Below are positions 17,533-27,102 of a stretch of 64,000 nt of DNA, piece after piece; within the stretch, counting starts at the first letter, position 1, and the number at the start of each line of letters is the position of its first letter. Location of the stretch: contig NZ_JABBAL010000006.1 in assembly GCF_018607995.1 (NCBI RefSeq), positions 1 through 64,000 of the forward strand. Reading direction: 5' to 3'. Made by a program: the position numbers and the translations under genes. This DNA is from Planktotalea sp. (lineage in GTDB: Bacteria; Pseudomonadota; Alphaproteobacteria; Rhodobacterales; Rhodobacteraceae). The notes under the pieces are model-generated. The model was not told the origin of the DNA. It did not search any database and saw only the letters and a program-made list of their open reading frames with translations.

Positions 17533-18897
17533 ATGACACCAAACTTTCGAACCGCGCAGGACAGGCTTTATCACAGCATCAAAGACCTGCCGATTGTGTC
17601 GCCGCATGGGCATTGTGAACCCGCTTGGTTCGCGCAGAACGTACCTTTCGCAAATCCGGCCGAGTTGTTGGTTGTTCCCGATCACTACGTGTTTCGCATG
17701 CTTTATTCGCAGGGTGTGCCCTTGGCGCGCCTTGGTGTTGGCACCCCCGGCATAACAGCCGATCCTCGCGAGGTGTTTCGGATATTCGCACAACATTGGC
17801 ATCTGTTCCTTGGCACACCCACGCGCACGTGGATAAGTTACGTGTTAGATGAGACCTTGAGCATCAAAGATGCGCTGTCGCCAGTGACGGCTGATAAGAT
17901 CTATGACGACATTTCAGATAAGATAGCGCGTGACGATCACCGTCCCCGCGCCTTGTTCGATCAGTTCAATATTGAGGTTCTCGCAACAACAGATTCCGCG
18001 CTTGATGACTTGCAACACCATGCGAGTATTCGGGCTAGCGGATGGCAGGGTCGTATCATTCCCACGTTTCGCCCCGATGGCGTGCTTGATCCGAGCGATC
18101 CTGCATTTGTGCAAAACCTAGATGCGCTTGCTGCGATAACGCAGACAGATCTGGGCAGTTATGAGGGTTATCTCGCCGCGCTTCGCAAGCGGCGCGCGGA
18201 CTTTGCGGAGATGGGCGCAACGGCGACGGATCACGCGATTGAAACAGTGCATACCGAATGGTTGAGTGATCCAGGGGCACTCTATCAAAGGCTTCGCTCC
18301 GGCAAAGGACAAGAGGACGACGCACTTAGGTTTTATGGGCACATGCTGATCGAAATGGCGCAAATGTCGATTGAAGACGGGCTTACCATGCAAATTCACG
18401 CAGGTAGCAAACGCAACACCAACGCGCAGGTGCTGACTGAGTTTGGGCGCGACAAAGGTGCGGATATCCCTGTCGCCACCGATTGGGTGCGCGGGCTTGA
18501 GGCGCTTTTGAACCGCGTCGGCAACACGCCGAACTTGCGGATCATTTTATTCACCCTTGATGAGACCACATACGCACGCGAACTCGCGCCTATGGCGGGG
18601 CATTGGCCGTGCTTACGCATTGGTCCGCCTTGGTGGTTTCACGACAGCGCGGCGGGCATCGCGCGCTACTTTGATCAGGTTGTGGAGACTGCTGGGTATT
18701 ATAACCTGGCAGGCTTCAACGACGACACGCGTGCGTTTCTTTCGATCCCCGCACGTCATGATTTGTGGCGACGTGGCGTTGCCCAACATCTTGCAACACA
18801 AATCGAAAATGGTGCCTTCGGTTTAAGCGACGCTTCGGAGATCGCACAATTTTTGGCGACGGATTTGGCACGATCCGTTTATGGATTGGATCGTTAA
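17533..18897 (+). CDS. uxaC: Uronate isomerase (glucuronate/galacturonate isomerase)
   Basis: A 454-residue amidohydrolase-fold isomerase converting D-glucuronate to D-fructuronate and D-galacturonate to D-tagaturonate. The N-terminal metal motif VSPHGHCEP is clear. QIHAGSKRN (about residue 290) and AGFNDDTRAF near the C-terminus are the other family blocks. ATG 17533 is preferred, with GGAGAG upstream; the track start is 18 bp earlier. It is followed immediately (TAAATG) by the reductase gene for the next step. Confidence 0.93.
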   Translation: MTPNFRTAQDRLYHSIKDLPIVSPHGHCEPAWFAQNVPFANPAELLVVPDHYVFRMLYSQGVPLARLGVGTPGITADPREVFRIFAQHWHLFLGTPTRTWISYVLDETLSIKDALSPVTADKIYDDISDKIARDDHRPRALFDQFNIEVLATTDSALDDLQHHASIRASGWQGRIIPTFRPDGVLDPSDPAFVQNLDALAAITQTDLGSYEGYLAALRKRRADFAEMGATATDHAIETVHTEWLSDPGALYQRLRSGKGQEDDALRFYGHMLIEMAQMSIEDGLTMQIHAGSKRNTNAQVLTEFGRDKGADIPVATDWVRGLEALLNRVGNTPNLRIILFTLDETTYARELAPMAGHWPCLRIGPPWWFHDSAAGIARYFDQVVETAGYYNLAGFNDDTRAFLSIPARHDLWRRGVAQHLATQIENGAFGLSDASEIAQFLATDLARSVYGLDR

Positions 18898-20094
18898 ATG
18901 GGACGCATTGTTCATTTCGGATTCGGCAATTTCGCGCGCGCCCATCTTTTGGATTATACCGCAGATGCGGGCGGTTGGGATGTTGTTGGTGTCTCGCTTC
19001 GCTCCAACGAAATCCGCGATGGATTGAAGGCGCAAGGGTTCGCATATGGCTTGGCCGTGCAAGGTGTCGGGCTGAAACGCATCGACATTCTGCGCGAAGT
19101 CCTTGTCGCGCCCGAAGACCCTAGCGCTGTGTTAGCCGCGATGACAGGTGCAGATATCATTTCAGCAAGCGTGACCGAAAAGGGCTATCACCTTGGCGCG
19201 GACGGTCTCTTGGACCTGAGTGATCCATCTATCCAAGCGGACCTGAGCGGCACAGGCCCAAGCACGTTGATCGGCTTTCTTGCGAATCATTTATCGACGC
19301 GCCACACCCCGCTCACGGTGATGAGTTGCGACAACCGCGTTGAGAATGGAAGTGTCCTTAAAGCCGCTGTGCAGCGCTTTGCCGAGAGCGCACAGATCGC
19401 AATCAATTGGGCGCTCGTGTCCTTTCCCAACGCTATGGTTGATCGCATCACCCCCGCAACAACGGATGAATTACGCGCCAAGCATAGTGACCCGATGGTC
19501 GTGCCCACAGAGGCGTTTCGCGAATGGGTGATCGAGGACAATTTCAAAGGCCCGCGGCCCAATTGGCCGGATGTTCAATTTGTAAGCGACGTTGCCCCGC
19601 ATGAATTGCGCAAGTTACGGATGCTCAACGGGGCGCATTCCGCGCTCGCCTATACAGGCCTGTTGCGTGGACATAAATTTGTACATCAGGCGATTGCCGA
19701 TCCAGATTTGCGCAAACTTGCGGCTCAGCTTATGTCTGAGGCGGGCTCGACTTTGCCGAAAAACGAACGTGTTCTGGTGCCAGCCTATTCACAAGCTTTG
19801 GTCGAACGGTTTGAGAACCCCGAGTTGGCACATCGTTTGGATCAAATCGCAATGGATGGGTCGCAGAAAGTGCCTTATCGGTTTGCACAAACACTTCGCG
19901 CAGGCCCGGCCCCATCGGTTGCAACGGCCCTTGATGCCTGGCTTGAGTTCTGCATCTCTGAAACCCAGACAGGACACCGCTTGAATGACCCTCTCGCCGA
20001 TGACATTGCGCAAGCGGCGCGCACTTCATCGCCAAAGACGGCGATACTAGCTTTGATTAATTGCGCAGACCTTGTGCCGTTTATTTCGGAATAA
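18898..20094 (+). CDS. Mannitol-dehydrogenase-family hexuronate reductase (fructuronate/tagaturonate reductase-like)
   Basis: A 398-residue long-chain polyol dehydrogenase, shorter than UxuB or MtlK (about 480) because it starts right at the Rossmann strand (RIVHFGFGNFARAHLLDYT). It retains KLRMLNGAHSALAYTG with the catalytic lysine region (about 239) and the PNAMVDRITPAT block. Directly behind uxaC, it probably reduces D-fructuronate to D-mannonate (UxuB role) and perhaps tagaturonate to altronate (UxaB role). Both products have dehydratases in this window. It overlaps convergent kdgK by 14 bp. Confidence 0.82.
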   Translation: MGRIVHFGFGNFARAHLLDYTADAGGWDVVGVSLRSNEIRDGLKAQGFAYGLAVQGVGLKRIDILREVLVAPEDPSAVLAAMTGADIISASVTEKGYHLGADGLLDLSDPSIQADLSGTGPSTLIGFLANHLSTRHTPLTVMSCDNRVENGSVLKAAVQRFAESAQIAINWALVSFPNAMVDRITPATTDELRAKHSDPMVVPTEAFREWVIEDNFKGPRPNWPDVQFVSDVAPHELRKLRMLNGAHSALAYTGLLRGHKFVHQAIADPDLRKLAAQLMSEAGSTLPKNERVLVPAYSQALVERFENPELAHRLDQIAMDGSQKVPYRFAQTLRAGPAPSVATALDAWLEFCISETQTGHRLNDPLADDIAQAARTSSPKTAILALINCADLVPFISE

Positions 20095-20944
20095 TCGCAC
20101 CGCGATGCTGAACCACACGCGCGGCGAGGTCGTGTCCGCTTAACAGTGCTTCAGCTTGCGACTTTCCCGTGAGCACAGCGCTAAGATATCCGCCATTGAA
20201 GCTATCGCCTGCGGCGGTCGTATCAATCACGTTGGAAGCGCTTGCGTAGCTTTGCGTGACGTCACTCCCAATCGACATCGGCCCCTCTTCCCCACGCTTC
20301 AAAGCTCCCTGCCCTTCATGTACGGCGAAGCGCGCCGCGACTTCTTGTGCGCTTTGCTCAAATAGCTCCATCTCATCGTCGATTGATGGTAAAACAATAT
20401 CGGCGCGCTCCCACATTGCTATGGTAACCGAGCGCGCGTTTTCAACACTTTCCCAAAGGCGAACGCGATAGTTGCTGTCGTAGATCAGTTTGATCGGCGT
20501 TCCAGACAGCCAATTGAGCAAAGCCAAACGAATGGGATGCGGTAAGATCGCTAACGAAATTCCTGACAGATAGATCGCATCATAGCTGTTGAGAAATTCG
20601 AAATCCCCATCTGCGAATGTCTGACGTGCGGCCGAATTGCTACGCCAATAGGTGAAGCTGCGCTCACCGTCCGGTGTCGTGGTGATTGCGTAAAGACCGG
20701 GGGACGCATCCGTTAGAGTTTGGATCGCCTCGGTGCCCAAATCCTGTGCGTCGATAAAGGCCATGATGCGCTGAGAAAACGGATCGTCACCAAGGCAGGT
20801 GACATAGTCGACCGACAGCTCAGGCGCGCTGCGCTTAAGGTAAATCGCAGTGTTGAGTGTATCCCCTGCCACCCCGACTTGTGGGCTGTCATCGCCCATC
20901 GACAACTCAATCATTGCTTCGCCGATACATGCGATTTTGCTCAT
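20081..20944 (-). CDS. kdgK: 2-dehydro-3-deoxygluconokinase
   Basis: About 287 residues of the PfkB/ribokinase family. It begins MSKIACIGEAMIELSMG and has the C-terminal signature DTTAAGDSFNGGYL with the catalytic aspartate. It phosphorylates KDG to KDPG, the common end point of the UxuA and UxaA reactions. ATG 20944 overlaps the TGA of the upstream transporter (ATGA); the track start is 18 bp earlier. It is the last gene of the 11-gene operon beginning at dctP. No KDPG aldolase is in the window. Confidence 0.9.
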   Translation of the reverse strand: MSKIACIGEAMIELSMGDDSPQVGVAGDTLNTAIYLKRSAPELSVDYVTCLGDDPFSQRIMAFIDAQDLGTEAIQTLTDASPGLYAITTTPDGERSFTYWRSNSAARQTFADGDFEFLNSYDAIYLSGISLAILPHPIRLALLNWLSGTPIKLIYDSNYRVRLWESVENARSVTIAMWERADIVLPSIDDEMELFEQSAQEVAARFAVHEGQGALKRGEEGPMSIGSDVTQSYASASNVIDTTAAGDSFNGGYLSAVLTGKSQAEALLSGHDLAARVVQHRGAIIPK

Positions 20945-21822
20945 ACTTGCTCTCGCTTCCAAATGATTAAACCTGCGCCCATGATGACGAGCGCGCCCAG
21001 CAATGTGCCCCCATCGGGCACTGTGCCAAAAATAATAAACCCTAAGATCGCTACATAGATTAGGAACGAATAGGTGAACGGCATCAACTGGTTGGCCGTG
21101 CCAAAGCGATGCGCGTTGGTGAGGAGTTGGTGCCCGGCCCAGCCTAGCACGCCTAGGCTAAACAACACGATCCAAGCGAAAGGAGACGCCATTGGCAGCC
21201 ATGCCCAGATCGCGAAAGGCGCAAGCACCGTCGTGCCGACAAGCCCCATGTAAAACTGCATCGTGTCCACGGCCACTATGCCCGAAAGCTTGCGCGTCAT
21301 GATCGAATAAAGCGCCAGTGCAGTGGCGTTGTAAACGATCAGTAGCATGCTTGGATGGAAGACTTCCCCGAACGGGCGCACGACGATCAAGACGCCAACG
21401 AAACCCAAAAGGATGGCGCCCCAGCGCCATGGGCCAACCTTTTCTTTCAGCACGAAAATCGACAGGAAACAGACCACCACAGGACTTGAAAACATGATCG
21501 CAGAAACGACAGTCAGCGGTAGAAATCGTAACGCGTAGAAGTTCAACAGGGTGGCAGACACCAACAGACAAGCGCGACTTAGAACTTGCCACGCATGATC
21601 TGTTTGGAAGCGCTCCACAGAAAAACCACCTCTACCGATGATCCCTATCGAGATCACAAGATGGCTCGCGTAGCGCATAAAGGCGAGCTGAAACGCCGAC
21701 ACGCCAGCCACTGCCAACCACTTCGCACCTGTGTCGACAATCGCGAACAGGAACCATGCCCCCAGCATCAAAAGGATGCCGTAGCGGGGCAGGTCTATAT
21801 TGGTTTGAGCAGTGACGGCCAT
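20941..21822 (-). CDS. EamA/DMT-family membrane transporter
   Basis: A 293-residue inner-membrane protein with about ten hydrophobic helices in two EamA repeats, as in drug/metabolite transporters. It begins 3 bp after the dehydrogenase stop and overlaps the kdgK start. Within a sugar-acid operon it may export a catabolic intermediate or import a second substrate. Direction and cargo cannot be read from sequence. Confidence 0.85.
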   Translation of the reverse strand: MAVTAQTNIDLPRYGILLMLGAWFLFAIVDTGAKWLAVAGVSAFQLAFMRYASHLVISIGIIGRGGFSVERFQTDHAWQVLSRACLLVSATLLNFYALRFLPLTVVSAIMFSSPVVVCFLSIFVLKEKVGPWRWGAILLGFVGVLIVVRPFGEVFHPSMLLIVYNATALALYSIMTRKLSGIVAVDTMQFYMGLVGTTVLAPFAIWAWLPMASPFAWIVLFSLGVLGWAGHQLLTNAHRFGTANQLMPFTYSFLIYVAILGFIIFGTVPDGGTLLGALVIMGAGLIIWKREQV

Positions 21823-21825
21823 GCT

Positions 21826-22713
21826 TTAGGCTTTGAAACGGTTGACGTAAAAGTCGACCATTTGGCTAACCATATCATCCGCTTGACCATTGTCGCGCGC
21901 TTCTGAAAGCGCGGTAAGCGGGCCTTTGACCATGATGCTGTCCACACCTGCATCTTCAGCCATGCGTGCATAGTAACCGACGTCTTTCGCCGCATTCTTG
22001 ATCGCAAATTCAAGCTGGCTGGGATCATTATCCACACCGTAAGCTTTCACAAACCCCATCATCCCAGAATTGAGCGGCCCTGCGGACATCACATCGTAGA
22101 CTTGTCCACGATCCACACCCGCAAGATCGGCCATCGCAAAAGCCTCGGCCATCGCATTAGCGACAGTCATACCAAAGAAGTTGTTGAGCAGTTTGATCGT
22201 GTGGCCAGAACCGACTGCGCCAAGGTGAAAAACGTTTTCGCCCAGATCCTTTAGTACAGGCTCGACTCGTTTGAACGCCTCCATATCGCCAGAGGCCATG
22301 ATGTTGAGCAAGCCATCCTTCGCATGCGCAGGCGTGCGCCCGAGCGGCGCGTCAAGGAATTGGCCGCCCGCCGCTTCAGCCTCGACAGCCAATGCGCGGC
22401 TGCTGGCGGGCAACGACGTGCCAAAATCAACCACCGTAGCTCCTTTGCGCAGGCCTGCGAAGACGCCTTCATTGCCGCGCATACGACCCTCGACGTGATC
22501 GGACGTACCCATGCAGAGCATAACGATATCGCTTGCTTCGGCCACCTCTTTGGCGTTGCTTGCCTCATGCGCGCCGCGCGCGATAGCTTGATCCAGGTAG
22601 GTGCGATCCGTGTTCCCAAGAACGGTCAGATCATATCCCTGATCCTGCAAGCGTCCTGCCATCGCGCCGCCCATAAGACCAAGGCCGATAAATCCGATTT
22701 TAGGTTTGCTCAT
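21826..22713 (-). CDS. NAD(P)-dependent beta-hydroxyacid dehydrogenase (3-HIBADH/GarR-like)
   Basis: A 295-residue member of the 3-hydroxyisobutyrate/tartronate-semialdehyde reductase family. It has GFIGLGLMGGAMA (8-20), the substrate motif DAPLGRTPAHAKDG (about 118) and the catalytic lysine in GSGHTIKLLNNFFG (about 171). In a sugar-acid operon it could reduce tartronate semialdehyde or oxidise a 3-hydroxy acid. The glycine-rich DAPVSGG motif is changed to DAPLGRT, so substrate preference may differ from GarR. Confidence 0.83.
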   Translation of the reverse strand: MSKPKIGFIGLGLMGGAMAGRLQDQGYDLTVLGNTDRTYLDQAIARGAHEASNAKEVAEASDIVMLCMGTSDHVEGRMRGNEGVFAGLRKGATVVDFGTSLPASSRALAVEAEAAGGQFLDAPLGRTPAHAKDGLLNIMASGDMEAFKRVEPVLKDLGENVFHLGAVGSGHTIKLLNNFFGMTVANAMAEAFAMADLAGVDRGQVYDVMSAGPLNSGMMGFVKAYGVDNDPSQLEFAIKNAAKDVGYYARMAEDAGVDSIMVKGPLTALSEARDNGQADDMVSQMVDFYVNRFKA

Positions 22714-22732
22714 GTCTTATCCCTCCAAAGGG

Positions 22733-23620
22733 TTATGTGATGGTATCAAAGGCACGCTTTTTCATGCCTTTTTGGATTTCATATATCGAGATCGGCACAT
22801 CCGGCTGCGGTTGCGGGATGCGCACTGGAATGTCTTTCAGACGCGGATTGAGAGTGCTTTGACCACAAAGCATGCGGGTATCATAGTCCTTAATCCCGTC
22901 CCAGCGGGTCATCGATCCCATAATCGGAAACGCATCTGCTGCCATCAGCTCAAAGAACAAAATCCGCCGCGCATGATCAGATGTATTCAGCGCTGAGCCA
23001 TGCACAATGCGCCCGTGATGAATGCTGACCGATCCCGCAGGTCCCATCAGTTTCACGGCATCAGCTGGGTTCAAACCGTTCTCGTTTGGCAACATCGCAC
23101 CTGCGAAAACACCGTCCACATGATGGTCAAATACTGGCCCTTTGTGTGAGCCGGGATAGACCATGAGCGGGCCATTCTCTTCGGCCATATCGTCAATGCA
23201 GACACCAATGGCGAGGATATCATCATTGGTATGCGGGTAGAACGCGTAGTCCTGATGCCACTCAACAGCTGCACCGTAGCCCGCTGACTTCATGTTCAGT
23301 TTCGTCGTATGCAAACGCAGGTTCGGCCCGATTAGATCGCGCGCAGGGGCAAGGACATGATCCGATGTCATCAACTCAGCAACCACGTCTGAGATCGTAT
23401 GCGGCAGTTTGATGCGGCGCAGGCGTGGATCTTCTGGCGTGTGGCTGTCTTCCAAATCGAGACGGTCGTTGCTTTGCTCAAGCATGGCAGATTCCAACTC
23501 AAACCGTGCAATTTCAGCGCGTAATTTGGCGAGCCACTCCTCGGGGATTTGACGTTCGAGAAGCAGATATCCGTTCTCATCATACTGCGCAATTTGCGCG
23601 GCGCTCAGCTGTTCAGCCAT
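22733..23620 (-). CDS. Phytanoyl-CoA dioxygenase (PhyH)-family Fe(II)/2-oxoglutarate oxygenase
   Basis: About 295 residues from ATG 23620 (MAEQLSAAQIAQYDENGY). It has the cupin-like PhyH fold. The iron facial triad is visible as WHQDYAFYPH (H and D) and the distal histidine in HHGRIVHGSALN; the downstream ARRILFFEL arginine would bind 2-oxoglutarate. The GPLMVYPGSHKGP loop is typical. Such enzymes hydroxylate small carboxylates or remove groups oxidatively. Its start lies within the end of the preceding Gfo/Idh gene, so the two are coupled. The substrate is unknown, probably a modified sugar acid. Confidence 0.86.
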   Translation of the reverse strand: MAEQLSAAQIAQYDENGYLLLERQIPEEWLAKLRAEIARFELESAMLEQSNDRLDLEDSHTPEDPRLRRIKLPHTISDVVAELMTSDHVLAPARDLIGPNLRLHTTKLNMKSAGYGAAVEWHQDYAFYPHTNDDILAIGVCIDDMAEENGPLMVYPGSHKGPVFDHHVDGVFAGAMLPNENGLNPADAVKLMGPAGSVSIHHGRIVHGSALNTSDHARRILFFELMAADAFPIMGSMTRWDGIKDYDTRMLCGQSTLNPRLKDIPVRIPQPQPDVPISIYEIQKGMKKRAFDTIT

Positions 23621-24617
23621 GCAGCAATCCTCTCTCACTCACCTCCGCGAGTTGCGTTTCGATGCTTTCGGCCACGGCAAGTGTACGCGCGGCGTCTGCC
23701 ACATCGATCAAAGGCGTTTCACCGTTCATCAAATCAATGAAGTGATCCAACTGGCTTTCCAGTGGCGGCTTTTCGTTGAGGGCAACTTCGAACGGTATTT
23801 GCTGCGCTGGTGCACCCCATTGTTCGCCCTGCCAAAGCGTCATCGAGGGAAAACTAATCGCGCCTTTGGTGCCGGTGATCCACATCATGTCTTGCATGGT
23901 CGTGCCGATATTGGGGTTTTCCCCTGTGCCCGCCTCAAATCCCCAAGGGCTAGGCGCGGTGTCAGCAAAGCTGATCGTCCCTGTCGCACCATTTTCAAAG
24001 CTCAACGCCACAGCGCCGCTTTCGATCCTGTCGCTGCCACGCGTCGCGCCGCCACGCAGCGCAACCGCACCGACGACTTCGCCAATCACAAAGCGCAAGA
24101 TATCAATGTCATGCACCAAATTGATCATCACAGGGCTGCCCCCTGCGGTGCGCCAATTGCCCTCGAAATACGCGTCCGGCTTACGCATCGCCCAAATCAG
24201 TGAAGCATTCACGACATCCCCGACGATCCCTGCCTTGAGCGCGCGGCGAAGCTGCTTGACAGGTGCATGATAGCGGCGGTGATGCCCCACGAGCGAACCA
24301 ACTTTAGTGTCTTTTAGCACCGCTTCGAGTGCACGCGCCTCTTGCAAAGTCCCAGCCACTGGTTTTTCGATAAGCATATGCCAGCCACGTTTTGCAGCTT
24401 CGATACCTTGGCGTGCGTGCAGATGTGTTGGCGTTGCGATGATCACGCCATCCACGGGCAAATCAACCTCGGTGATCGAAGAAAACCGCAGCACATCTGG
24501 CGTGATACTAAGATCAGGATCGACCAAGCCAACCAACGTGCAATAAGGATGCTCGCGGACCGCTGCTAGATGGCGAATGCCAATTAACCCACCGCCAACA
24601 ACAAGGATGCGCTTCAC
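23613..24617 (-). CDS. Gfo/Idh/MocA-family oxidoreductase
   Basis: About 334 residues from GTG 24617 (VKRILVVGGGLIGIRHLAAV), with CGGAG 7 bp before it and a GTGA overlap with the uxaA stop. The track start at 24638 lies inside uxaA. GGGLIG is the dinucleotide loop and LIEKPVAGT holds the catalytic lysine (about 91). VHDIDILRFVIG is the C-terminal domain helix. It is coupled to the downstream oxygenase, which suggests consecutive steps on one compound. The substrate is not evident. Confidence 0.86.
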   Translation of the reverse strand: MKRILVVGGGLIGIRHLAAVREHPYCTLVGLVDPDLSITPDVLRFSSITEVDLPVDGVIIATPTHLHARQGIEAAKRGWHMLIEKPVAGTLQEARALEAVLKDTKVGSLVGHHRRYHAPVKQLRRALKAGIVGDVVNASLIWAMRKPDAYFEGNWRTAGGSPVMINLVHDIDILRFVIGEVVGAVALRGGATRGSDRIESGAVALSFENGATGTISFADTAPSPWGFEAGTGENPNIGTTMQDMMWITGTKGAISFPSMTLWQGEQWGAPAQQIPFEVALNEKPPLESQLDHFIDLMNGETPLIDVADAARTLAVAESIETQLAEVSERGLLHG

Positions 24618-26116
24618 ATCACTGCTCCGATTTGCCACGGCACGAACTCATAATCGCCAAGGCCTTGAGCTTCGGATTTTGTCGTCTCACCAGAGGCAAC
24701 ACGCAAGAACATCTCGTAAATTTCGCGGCCCTTTTGTTCAACACTGATCCCTTTGGAGAGGATCTCGCCTGCATCAATGTCCATGTCCTCGGACATGCGC
24801 TGCGCCATTTCCGTGTTTGTCGCGATCTTTACTGTTGGCGCGGGTTTGGACCCAAAAGCTGAGCCGCGTCCCGTCGTGAAGCACACAAGATTGCACCCCC
24901 CTGCGATCTGCCCTGTGACAGAAGCCGGATCATAGCCCGGGCTGTCCATGAAGGTGAATCCACTTGCCGTGACGGGTTCGGCATATTTGTAAACACCTGT
25001 CAGCGGGGACGTGCCACCTTTCGCCGCTGCGCCCAATGACTTCTCTAGGATCGTCGTCAGCCCGCCCTTTTTGTTGCCCGGACTTGGATTGTTATCCATC
25101 GAGCCTTTGTTGCGCGCGGTGTAATCTTCCCACCACTTGATAAGGCCGATCAGCTTGTCGCCTGTGGCGCGATCGACTGCGCGACGTGTGAGCAAATGCT
25201 CTGCCCCATAGATTTCCGGCGTTTCAGCCAATACCCCTGTCGCGCCTTGCCCGGTGAGCAGATCGCAGGCGTATCCCAAGGCAGGATTGGCGGTCACACC
25301 CGACCATGCATCCGAGCCACCACATTGCAGCGCGATCATCAATTCAGACGCAGGGCATTCCGTGCGCGTGGCTTCGTTGGCGATGGGCAGCATAGCTTCG
25401 ATCTTCGCAATCCCAAGCTCCACCGTACGGCGCAGGCCAGCGACGTTTTGGATATTCATCGTTTGAAACGTCGGGCCTTGTTTCAAACCATAGGCTTCGA
25501 GCAACCAGTCGATCTGGTTCATCTCGCAGCCCAGACCCACCATCAAAACACCCGCATGATTGGGATGTTTCGCATAGCCCCACATAACGCGCTGGAGTGC
25601 TTCGAACCCGTCGCCGTCCCCCGCCATGCCGCAGCCAGTGCCATGCACAAAGGCCGCAACGCCATCGACATTGGGAAACTGTGCCAGACGCTCAGGTGTG
25701 AAGTGATCGGCGATCATCCGCGCGGCTGTGGCAGAGCAATTCACGGACGTCACAATCGCAATGTAATTGCGCGTGCCTACGCGACCGTTTTCGCGGCGAT
25801 AGCCCATAAAAGTATCACGTGTCTTTGCAGGCGCGACGGGCCGTAGATCCGTCGAAAACTCGTACTCAGTATCCGTGTTTCGAAACTCGACGTTGTGCGT
25901 ATGAACATGATCACCCGCCTCAATGTCCACCAAGGCATAGCCAATCAGTTGCGCATATTTGCGCACGGGTTCACCCGCTTTCATTGCAACAGTCGCAACC
26001 TTGTGCCCCGACGGGATCAACGCGCGCGTTTGAACATTCTCGATCCGAGCATCGACTTCCAATGCTTTAGTCGCTGTCACGACAGTATCAGCGCGATCTA
26101 AACGGATGAAATCCAT
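24614..26116 (-). CDS. uxaA: Altronate dehydratase (UxaA/GarD family)
   Basis: A 500-residue fused UxaA protein. It has an N-terminal SAF domain (about 1-95, with GDHVHTHNVEF) and a C-terminal Fe-dependent dehydratase domain containing GFMGYRRENGRVGTRNYIAI, HGTGCGMAG, ALQCGGSDAWSGVTANPALG and FTTGRGSAFG. It converts D-altronate to KDG, which KdgK in the same operon uses. A galactarate-type activity is an alternative, because the operon also encodes a cycloisomerase of the galactarate route. Confidence 0.88.
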   Translation of the reverse strand: MDFIRLDRADTVVTATKALEVDARIENVQTRALIPSGHKVATVAMKAGEPVRKYAQLIGYALVDIEAGDHVHTHNVEFRNTDTEYEFSTDLRPVAPAKTRDTFMGYRRENGRVGTRNYIAIVTSVNCSATAARMIADHFTPERLAQFPNVDGVAAFVHGTGCGMAGDGDGFEALQRVMWGYAKHPNHAGVLMVGLGCEMNQIDWLLEAYGLKQGPTFQTMNIQNVAGLRRTVELGIAKIEAMLPIANEATRTECPASELMIALQCGGSDAWSGVTANPALGYACDLLTGQGATGVLAETPEIYGAEHLLTRRAVDRATGDKLIGLIKWWEDYTARNKGSMDNNPSPGNKKGGLTTILEKSLGAAAKGGTSPLTGVYKYAEPVTASGFTFMDSPGYDPASVTGQIAGGCNLVCFTTGRGSAFGSKPAPTVKIATNTEMAQRMSEDMDIDAGEILSKGISVEQKGREIYEMFLRVASGETTKSEAQGLGDYEFVPWQIGAVM

Positions 26117-26140
26117 GTTTGTACTCTCTTCCAGCTTGGC

Positions 26141-27091
26141 TCAGGCGCAGTAAGGCGCGTCAGAGGACCAGCGGTGAATTTCGATATGCGGCGCGTGCGC
26201 AAGCCGCGCGCGGGCCTCTTCCCATTGCCGTTTACAGGCTTTCCAGTCCCGTATTTCAGTTTCGGGATTGCTGAGTGAGCGTGCGACAAAATCGGGGAAA
26301 TGACTTCGGCCTGTGGGTTGCCCCGTCGCGTTGAAGCGAATGTCGAAAGACCAGCGGAACCCATCGGTCACATTGCTCAACGACGCATGGGGTGTCAGGG
26401 GGTGAAACAGGACTGCGCCACCCGCTTTGACAGGCAATGGAATAGCGCCAGCTTCATTTACAAAACCATCGGCGATACCCGTTTGCGTACGCGCACAATG
26501 GGGGAAAATGTCCTGATCCTTCACTTGCGGTTGGACCTGCAAACAGCCGTTCTCAACCGTCGCATCCGTGATTGCAATCCAGACTGTTACCATGTCCGTT
26601 TGATCTGCCTCTTCCAAAGCAACTGCGCGATCCTGATGCCAATCCGTGGCCGTGATATGAGCGCGAATTTCATCGCTGTCGAGCCTTGTCGCAGGCGGTT
26701 TTAGACGCACGTGTTGGATCGGATTGCTGATCAACTCTGGCCCAATAAGTTGTTCCACCACATGCAAAAGCGGCCCCGCCGTGAGCATATCAAACACCGC
26801 AGGCCCGATATGAAACGGCGTATCCGCATGGATACGATCCCCTGGCAACGAGATGTCCATGGGTTGGAAGTAATCCACGCCCGCCTCATAGGCGCTGAGC
26901 AGTTTCCCCCAGAAATCTAGCGTATCTGGCGCTGTGCTCACCAAACCAGCATCAAACCAGCCATTATAAAGCCCATCCAGCAGCGCGCTATATTCCGCGC
27001 GCACCGCCGCGAGCGTGTCGCTGGGGAGAATATCAGGGACAACCAAATACCCTTCGGTCTCAAACTGCTTGATCTGATCCAAACTTAGCAC
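26141..27091 (-). CDS. PhyH-family Fe(II)/2-oxoglutarate oxygenase
   Basis: About 316 residues. GTG 27091 (VLSLDQIKQFETEGYLVVPDIL) with GAGGG 6 bp upstream is the likely start; the track start at 27133 lies in dctM. The iron ligands are TDWHQDRAVAL and a distal His in HPLTPHASLSN, followed by FRWSFDIRFN with the 2-oxoglutarate arginine. It differs clearly from the oxygenase at 22733. The position between the TRAP transporter and uxaA suggests it acts early on the imported compound. The reaction is unknown. Confidence 0.85.
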   Translation of the reverse strand: MLSLDQIKQFETEGYLVVPDILPSDTLAAVRAEYSALLDGLYNGWFDAGLVSTAPDTLDFWGKLLSAYEAGVDYFQPMDISLPGDRIHADTPFHIGPAVFDMLTAGPLLHVVEQLIGPELISNPIQHVRLKPPATRLDSDEIRAHITATDWHQDRAVALEEADQTDMVTVWIAITDATVENGCLQVQPQVKDQDIFPHCARTQTGIADGFVNEAGAIPLPVKAGGAVLFHPLTPHASLSNVTDGFRWSFDIRFNATGQPTGRSHFPDFVARSLSNPETEIRDWKACKRQWEEARARLAHAPHIEIHRWSSDAPYCA

Positions 27092-27102
27092 AAGAGGCCC
27101 TC